The notes under the pieces were generated by a model. It saw only the letters and a list, made by a program, of their open reading frames with translations, had not been told where the DNA came from and ran no database searches. Shown piece after piece: positions 39,740 through 43,275 of a stretch of DNA of 43,275 nt. This stretch comes from Candidatus Saccharicenans subterraneus (lineage in GTDB: Bacteria > Acidobacteriota > Aminicenantia > Aminicenantales > Saccharicenantaceae), in contig QUAH01000007.1 of NCBI GenBank assembly GCA_003426165.1, positions 1 to 43,275 of the forward strand. The letters run 5' to 3'. The translations under genes were made by a program, and so were the position numbers. The first letter of the stretch is position 1; each line of letters opens with the position of its first letter.

Positions 39740-40551
39740 CTTGATTCTCCTGAATGAAGTCGGGAAGTGCCTGCCGGTTGCCCGGCAGATAAGAGGCCGC
39801 TTATTTCAGCGTCGCCGGGACTTTTCTCCTGGAGATTAAACACCAGGAAGTCCATCAGGATCAGGTTCTTTTTTACCGCCCTGAGAATGGCCCGGAAGTC
39901 GTCTTCGGCTTCGGGCGCGAAGTTCTTTATCCGGCTGATGGGTCCGGGCGGCGTTTCGACTCCGGCCTGGACCTGGTAACCGGAAAAGTCCTTGAGCTTC
40001 AGCCCGGAAAATTGTGCCCCGAATTCGGGCGAGCGGAATTGCCGGGCGCTGCGACCGGTTATCTTCTGGACATAGAAGCCACGGATTGTCCCGGTTGGCG
40101 TCAGGGCCAGGAAAACCTGGATGCCGCCGTAACGGCCCTTCTGGTTAACCCCGTGGACATAACCGATTACCTCCTGGCCCCGATAAATTTCGTACACGGT
40201 GTAGGGAACGTCTATCGTTTCGTAGAGACCGGTAAACCTGTCGCTGAGTGCCCGTTCTATCTTTTCGAGCAGCGGCTGCCCGCCGGAATCCTTCACCGAA
40301 ACATAGAAAGTTCGAAAGCCAGTTGACTCGGGAAAAAGGAGCTTGACATCCCGGCCGGGGTCGTTGAGGTCGCAGCCCACAGCGGCCTGAAGAAGGGCCG
40401 GCCAGGAGGCGACCAGGGTGAGCGCGAGGATAATGGCGACGGCCAGAAGAATTTTCCGGGAACCTTTTTTTTCTACTTTCCCTGTTACATTCGCTCCGGT
40501 TATTCTAAATATCATGTTGTTTCTGTCCATGTTATCCATTAATCCTGACAT
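39736..40551 (-). CDS. Membrane-anchored FMN-binding-domain-like protein
   Basis: The 271-residue protein has a single N-terminal membrane segment (about 34-53) and a periplasmic domain resembling the FMN_bind family found in NqrC, RnfG and NosR. Matching segments are YTVYEIYRGQEVIGYVHGVNQKGRYGGIQVFLALTPTGTIRGFYVQKI, read in parts, and ARQFRSPEFGAQFSG. The covalent-flavin motif (S/T)GAT of RnfG/NqrC is not visible after this point, so flavin may bind non-covalently or not at all. AGAAAGGC precedes the ATG. The stop is coupled to the permease start by ATGA, which implies a shared function with the ABC transporter. Confidence 0.72.
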   Translation of the reverse strand: MSGLMDNMDRNNMIFRITGANVTGKVEKKGSRKILLAVAIILALTLVASWPALLQAAVGCDLNDPGRDVKLLFPESTGFRTFYVSVKDSGGQPLLEKIERALSDRFTGLYETIDVPYTVYEIYRGQEVIGYVHGVNQKGRYGGIQVFLALTPTGTIRGFYVQKITGRSARQFRSPEFGAQFSGLKLKDFSGYQVQAGVETPPGPISRIKNFAPEAEDDFRAILRAVKKNLILMDFLVFNLQEKSPGDAEISGLLSAGQPAGTSRLHSGESR

Positions 40552-40562
40552 ACCGAGCCTTT

Positions 40563-41603
40563 CTAAAAAATGCTCCGGTAAAAATAAAGTTGAACCGCCA
40601 GCCTGGAGTTTTGGGCCTGGCTGTCGTAAAGGAACATGGTGCGCAGGGCCAGGTCTGAATTCAGGCGATAGGTGAGGGCGGGTCCGGCCAGGTAGTTCCA
40701 GCCGGAGCCATGCTGCCAGAGGCCCAGCTGGGCCTCAAGCTTGAGCCGTCCCTCGTCCAGAAGGTTGAGCCCCTGTCTCAGCAGGACCAGGTGCCAGGGC
40801 TGCCCGGCCCGGCGTCCCAGGTTTGCTTCCAGCCGGGTTTCCAGGTTCAGCCAGAAGTAGGTGCTGTCGAGGGAAATTCCTGACCAGGGAACCGGGCCGC
40901 TCACGGGCTCTTCAGTTCCCATCGCCTCGAGCACCCGGCCGGTAAAGGCGGAAAGGCCGAGGTTGTAGTTGTCGCGGGCCAGGACCCCGTAGGAAATGCG
41001 TCCCGAGAGTAGGTAATTCCGGTGGAATTTCAGGTTCATTCCGGAACCGGTGGTCAGGCTCAGGGCCGAGTCGCCCCGGCGAAAGTCGCGGTGCAGGCCC
41101 ACGCCCCAGTCGCGGTCGAGATTATGGCCGAGCATGGTGGCATCCGGCAGGAGCAGGGCGTGGTTATCCAGGTTGTAATTGAGGCCGAGAGCGGGTTTGC
41201 CGTGCCCGGCCCAGATTTCCGCCAGGGGTGTCTTGAGGCGGAAGAAGGCGTTATAGAGCTGTAAGCGGATGGGCAGGTCGTGTTCTCTGTCGTAGACGGC
41301 CCGGGCTTGAAGGGATAAAAATCCCAGGTCGGCCTTTCGGCGGTAGAACCTGATCAGGGTTTCCAGCCCGAGGCCATTCTTCTGCATGGGATGGTGAGAA
41401 AGGTAAGAAAAAGATTCGAAAGATTTGTCGCTGAAATTGTAGGCCGAAACGGCCTGAAGCTCAAAGAAGTAAAGAGCGTTCCGGCCCCCGGCGGAAAGCG
41501 GGCTGGCGGCTGAGCCGACCAGGGTCAGGATCAGGGCAGCGGTGGACAGCAGAACCAGCCGGCTCTTCTTCCGGCTGGCTTTTCTGAGCTGATGTCCGTT
41601 CAT
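40563..41603 (-). CDS. Outer-membrane beta-barrel protein of unknown family
   Basis: The product is about 346 residues from the ATG at 41603 (a GTG at 41612 is the alternative; GGGAAG precedes both). A signal peptide (LVLLSTAALILTLVGSAASPLSAG) is followed by repeated amphipathic strands such as LGFLSLQARAVYD, LPIRLQLYNAFFRL and RLAVQLYFYRSIF, with a C-terminal Phe as in Bam-inserted barrels. No family name can be given. It ends 12 bases before the FMN-binding gene, so it is in the same operon, and it may form the outer-membrane part of the same system. Confidence 0.7.
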   Translation of the reverse strand: MNGHQLRKASRKKSRLVLLSTAALILTLVGSAASPLSAGGRNALYFFELQAVSAYNFSDKSFESFSYLSHHPMQKNGLGLETLIRFYRRKADLGFLSLQARAVYDREHDLPIRLQLYNAFFRLKTPLAEIWAGHGKPALGLNYNLDNHALLLPDATMLGHNLDRDWGVGLHRDFRRGDSALSLTTGSGMNLKFHRNYLLSGRISYGVLARDNYNLGLSAFTGRVLEAMGTEEPVSGPVPWSGISLDSTYFWLNLETRLEANLGRRAGQPWHLVLLRQGLNLLDEGRLKLEAQLGLWQHGSGWNYLAGPALTYRLNSDLALRTMFLYDSQAQNSRLAVQLYFYRSIF

Positions 41604-41806
41604 GGACTTCACTTCCCGGCTTTTCCATAAGCCCCGGTTGGCCGGCTTTTATTTGATTCTGGATTTGCCTTCGAAAAACGACCCGGGCAATTAATGGCCT
41701 GGCCGCCCCGTTCCTTCGGAGTTAATCCTCCACCACACTGTCCTGAGTTCATTTGTCCTCCAAACTGGCCTGGCCACAGGCCTTTCCTTCGGGTCAGGTA
41801 ACGCCC

Positions 41807-42277
41807 TTAAACCTTAAAGAGAATCCGCCCGCGGTAAAGGAGGTTGTCGCCTTCCCTGAAGGTCAGGATTACTTCCCAGTCTCCGGGCATGACGATGTTG
41901 ACCGGGAGAAGGTAGACTCCCTGGTTGTTCAGCTTGAAGGCGACTTCCCCGGAATCGTGATGGCCGCGCATGGACGGCATGTCAGAACGGCCCTCAACCT
42001 TGAGGTTGGTGATCTTTTCCCCGTTCCGGTCGAAGATCTCCAGTCTGAGGATAACCGTGCCCATCTTGGGGGCCTGGGCGAATTCCCAGGTGAAATACCG
42101 GCCGTCGGGAAGCTCGTTCTTCTTGCCGGCCGGTTTAAGGACCGGGATTTCTTCCTGCTTATCAGAAGCCATGGCGTGCTGGGGCCGGGCGTATTCGCGG
42201 CCGAGTCCCGGCAGGCTGGCCAGGCCGGTCAGCAACAGGCCGGTCCCCAGAATTATCAACAGGGCTCTCTTTAACAT
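41807..42277 (-). CDS. YtkA-like exported protein
   Basis: The 156-residue protein has a signal peptide (residues about 4-25) and one beta-sandwich domain of the YtkA/FixH type. MGTVILRLEIFDRNGEKI is the early strand pair, GRSDMPSMRGHHD is the conserved Met/His segment, and YLLPVNIVMPGDWEVILTF closes the sandwich. YtkA-like domains often sit near copper-handling or cytochrome-oxidase assembly genes, and the Met/His segment could bind copper. AGGAGGT precedes the ATG. It is the first gene of the barrel, FMN protein and ABC group, with a TATAAT 51 bases upstream and the shared 18-bp motif directly upstream of that. Confidence 0.78.
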   Translation of the reverse strand: MLKRALLIILGTGLLLTGLASLPGLGREYARPQHAMASDKQEEIPVLKPAGKKNELPDGRYFTWEFAQAPKMGTVILRLEIFDRNGEKITNLKVEGRSDMPSMRGHHDSGEVAFKLNNQGVYLLPVNIVMPGDWEVILTFREGDNLLYRGRILFKV

Positions 42278-42328
42278 TCGTAACCTCCTGAATTTCTCAT
42301 CCTGCTACCATTCTATACCGATATTCAT

Positions 42329-42334
42329 ATTATA
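42329..42334 (-). promoter_or_regulatory. TATAAT -10 element of the YtkA-like operon
   Basis: The minus strand reads ATAGATATAATATG. The element is 51 bases before the ATG at 42277. The 18-bp motif begins one base upstream, filling the position of the spacer and -35 region. Confidence 0.5.
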
Positions 42335-42335
42335 T

Positions 42336-42353
42336 CTATAGGAATAGTAGGAA
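42336..42353. promoter_or_regulatory. Candidate operator, shared 18-bp motif (copy 2)
   Basis: CTATAGGAATAGTAGGAA, identical to 20971-20988. Here it covers the spacer and -35 region of the predicted minus-strand promoter, a position suited to a repressor or to a promoter-remodelling activator. Confidence 0.55.
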
Positions 42354-42986
42354 ATCCGGGTCAAGTTGAAGAGTATCTGAAAAAGTCTCCTCGGCTTTAA
42401 GGCAAAAGTGTGCTGTTCGATGAGCGGGTCAGATGGGGTAGACTGGTTGATGACTAAAGCGGGGCAGGCCCTGACCCGGCCAAGACCATTTCAGCCCCAG
42501 CCCGCATCAAGAGCCAGGTGGCGACGGCCAGGGAAGAGGGCCATGGGTAGGTTGGGGGCGAACCGTGCTAAACGTTTTAAGGTAGAGGTGAGTGGCCGTC
42601 CTAACCGGGGCTTTTCCGGACTTCAAAAGGCCCGGGTCGGGGTTGGCGGCTATGGCCCACCGGGTCTTCGCCGCGGAACTTACTTCTTGGCGCCGAGAGC
42701 CGGGTGCGGTTCGGCCGGGAAATGAATTCAGTCGCCCGGATTAATTTTTACAACCTAATTCCCGTGAAGCAACCCCTGAGCCCTGCCCCCTGGTGTCAAC
42801 GGGGTCGGGAATAGCCACAGACAGGCGGTCTCAATGTCCGGGCTATCATTTTCAGAGGGAATAGGCGAAAAGGCCGGCCCATGGCCCGGGGCCAGGGGAT
42901 GGAAACCGGTCCGCATCTTTGCGGGATCGAGCCGGCTACAGTCAGAAGATTTGCGACAGGTTCCCTCTGGCTGTTCCTTTCTTATC

Positions 42987-43275
42987 TTAATGCACCGATT
43001 CGGGTTCCGGGGCCGGGGCAGTCGGCGATTCTTCCGGTATCTCTTCTTCCTCGGAAATCGGGGTCGGCAGCAGGTGCTCGGGCAGGAAGAACTTGTTGGC
43101 TATGAGGGTCGGAATGACCGCGCTGGCAATGACCGCGGCCACCAGGAAGGAATACTGTTCACGGCTCACGATGTTGTGGGTAAGCCCGTACAGGGCGGAG
43201 ATGGTGCCGAAGGTCAGGCCGGTGGACATCATCAGGGTGTAATACCAGGTTTCCTTGACATGGTTCTTGCGGAAG
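42987..43275 (-). CDS. C-terminal part of a probable cation/proton antiporter (cut by window end)
   Basis: The minus-strand frame is open to the window edge, so the start is missing; about 95 residues are visible. The visible part starts FRKNHVKETWYYTLMMSTGLTFGTISALYG, followed by membrane segments (EQYSFLVAAVIASAVIPTLIANKFFLP), and ends in an acidic/proline tail EEEEIPEESPTAPAPEPE. The GLTFGTISALYG and ASAVIPTLIA segments resemble the last helices of CPA2-type (Kef-like) sodium/proton antiporters. The tail is cytoplasmic. The family call rests on this fragment only. Confidence 0.6.
   Translation of the reverse strand, partial: FRKNHVKETWYYTLMMSTGLTFGTISALYGLTHNIVSREQYSFLVAAVIASAVIPTLIANKFFLPEHLLPTPISEEEEIPEESPTAPAPEPESVH

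Larger units (their letters stand above)
42278..42986. other. 709-base gap; promoter region then no supported gene
   Basis: The first 80 bases hold the YtkA-like leader, promoter and 18-bp motif. Beyond 42400 the DNA is GC-rich, with short frames on both strands that lack start signals and have arginine/proline-rich translations typical of non-coding GC-rich DNA. No repeats of the GGGGACA family are present. Confidence 0.45.

Noticed and set aside
42408..42725. 105-codon plus-strand gene
   Set aside because: Arg/Pro/Gly-rich translation typical of GC-rich non-coding DNA, with no ribosome binding site.

Overview
The window looks like a piece of chromosome from a Gram-negative, fairly GC-rich bacterium. 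It encodes at least four probable outer-membrane beta-barrels, a LolA-like protein, two MacB/LolD-type ABC systems and many exported proteins. The mix of a CBM9/DUF5916 barrel, a Tat-exported M24 protein and exported carboxypeptidase-regulatory-like proteins recalls Aminicenantes/Acidobacteriota genomes. That placement is a tentative inference. No complete tRNA, rRNA, CRISPR array, phage gene or intact transposase was recognised.

Layout. 0-7 kb: a MurJ-type flippase in visibly AT-rich DNA, a UDP-sugar dehydrogenase of the WbpA/WecC type, a short-chain dehydrogenase, and two tandem exported small proteins that are about 80% identical. 6.9-12.3 kb (minus strand): an exporter of ATPase, two FtsX permeases and a LolA-like protein. 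12.5-17.9 kb: an unknown exported protein, a porin-like barrel with a Ser/Pro-rich linker, and a DUF4405 membrane protein. 18-22 kb: a CopB-type P-type ATPase with a His-rich N-terminus, and a TauE/SafE exporter. 21.9-27.3 kb: WecB divergent from an NfrB-like glycosyltransferase carrying c-di-GMP-binding MshEN modules, followed by a barrel. 27.7-37.5 kb: an M24 protein with altered metal ligands, MnmA, a lumazine-binding-like protein, a CBM9/DUF5916 barrel, a GHL10 glycoside-hydrolase-like protein and a divergent PLP enzyme. 37.7-42.3 kb (minus strand): YtkA-like protein, barrel, FMN-binding protein and MacB-like ABC transporter. 43 kb: the C-terminus of a probable cation/proton antiporter, cut by the window edge.

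The most striking non-coding feature is a dense population of GGGGACA...TGTCCCC inverted repeats. A long form (about 69 bp) occupies 1.8-6.9 kb. A short 22-bp palindrome occupies 12.3-31.4 kb, and many of its copies come in pairs whose starts are exactly 73 bp apart. I saw neither form beyond 31.4 kb. Copies sit next to stop codons, inside 5' leaders, and once encode the last residues of a gene.

Three functional themes stand out. First, a probable c-di-GMP-controlled ManNAc-type glycan locus (wecB, nfrB-like, barrel), with WbpA-type and MurJ-type genes elsewhere in the window. Second, envelope transport through LolD/MacB-type ABC systems. Third, possible metal handling: an identical 18-bp motif lies upstream of the copB gene and over the promoter of the YtkA-like operon, which suggests a shared regulator.
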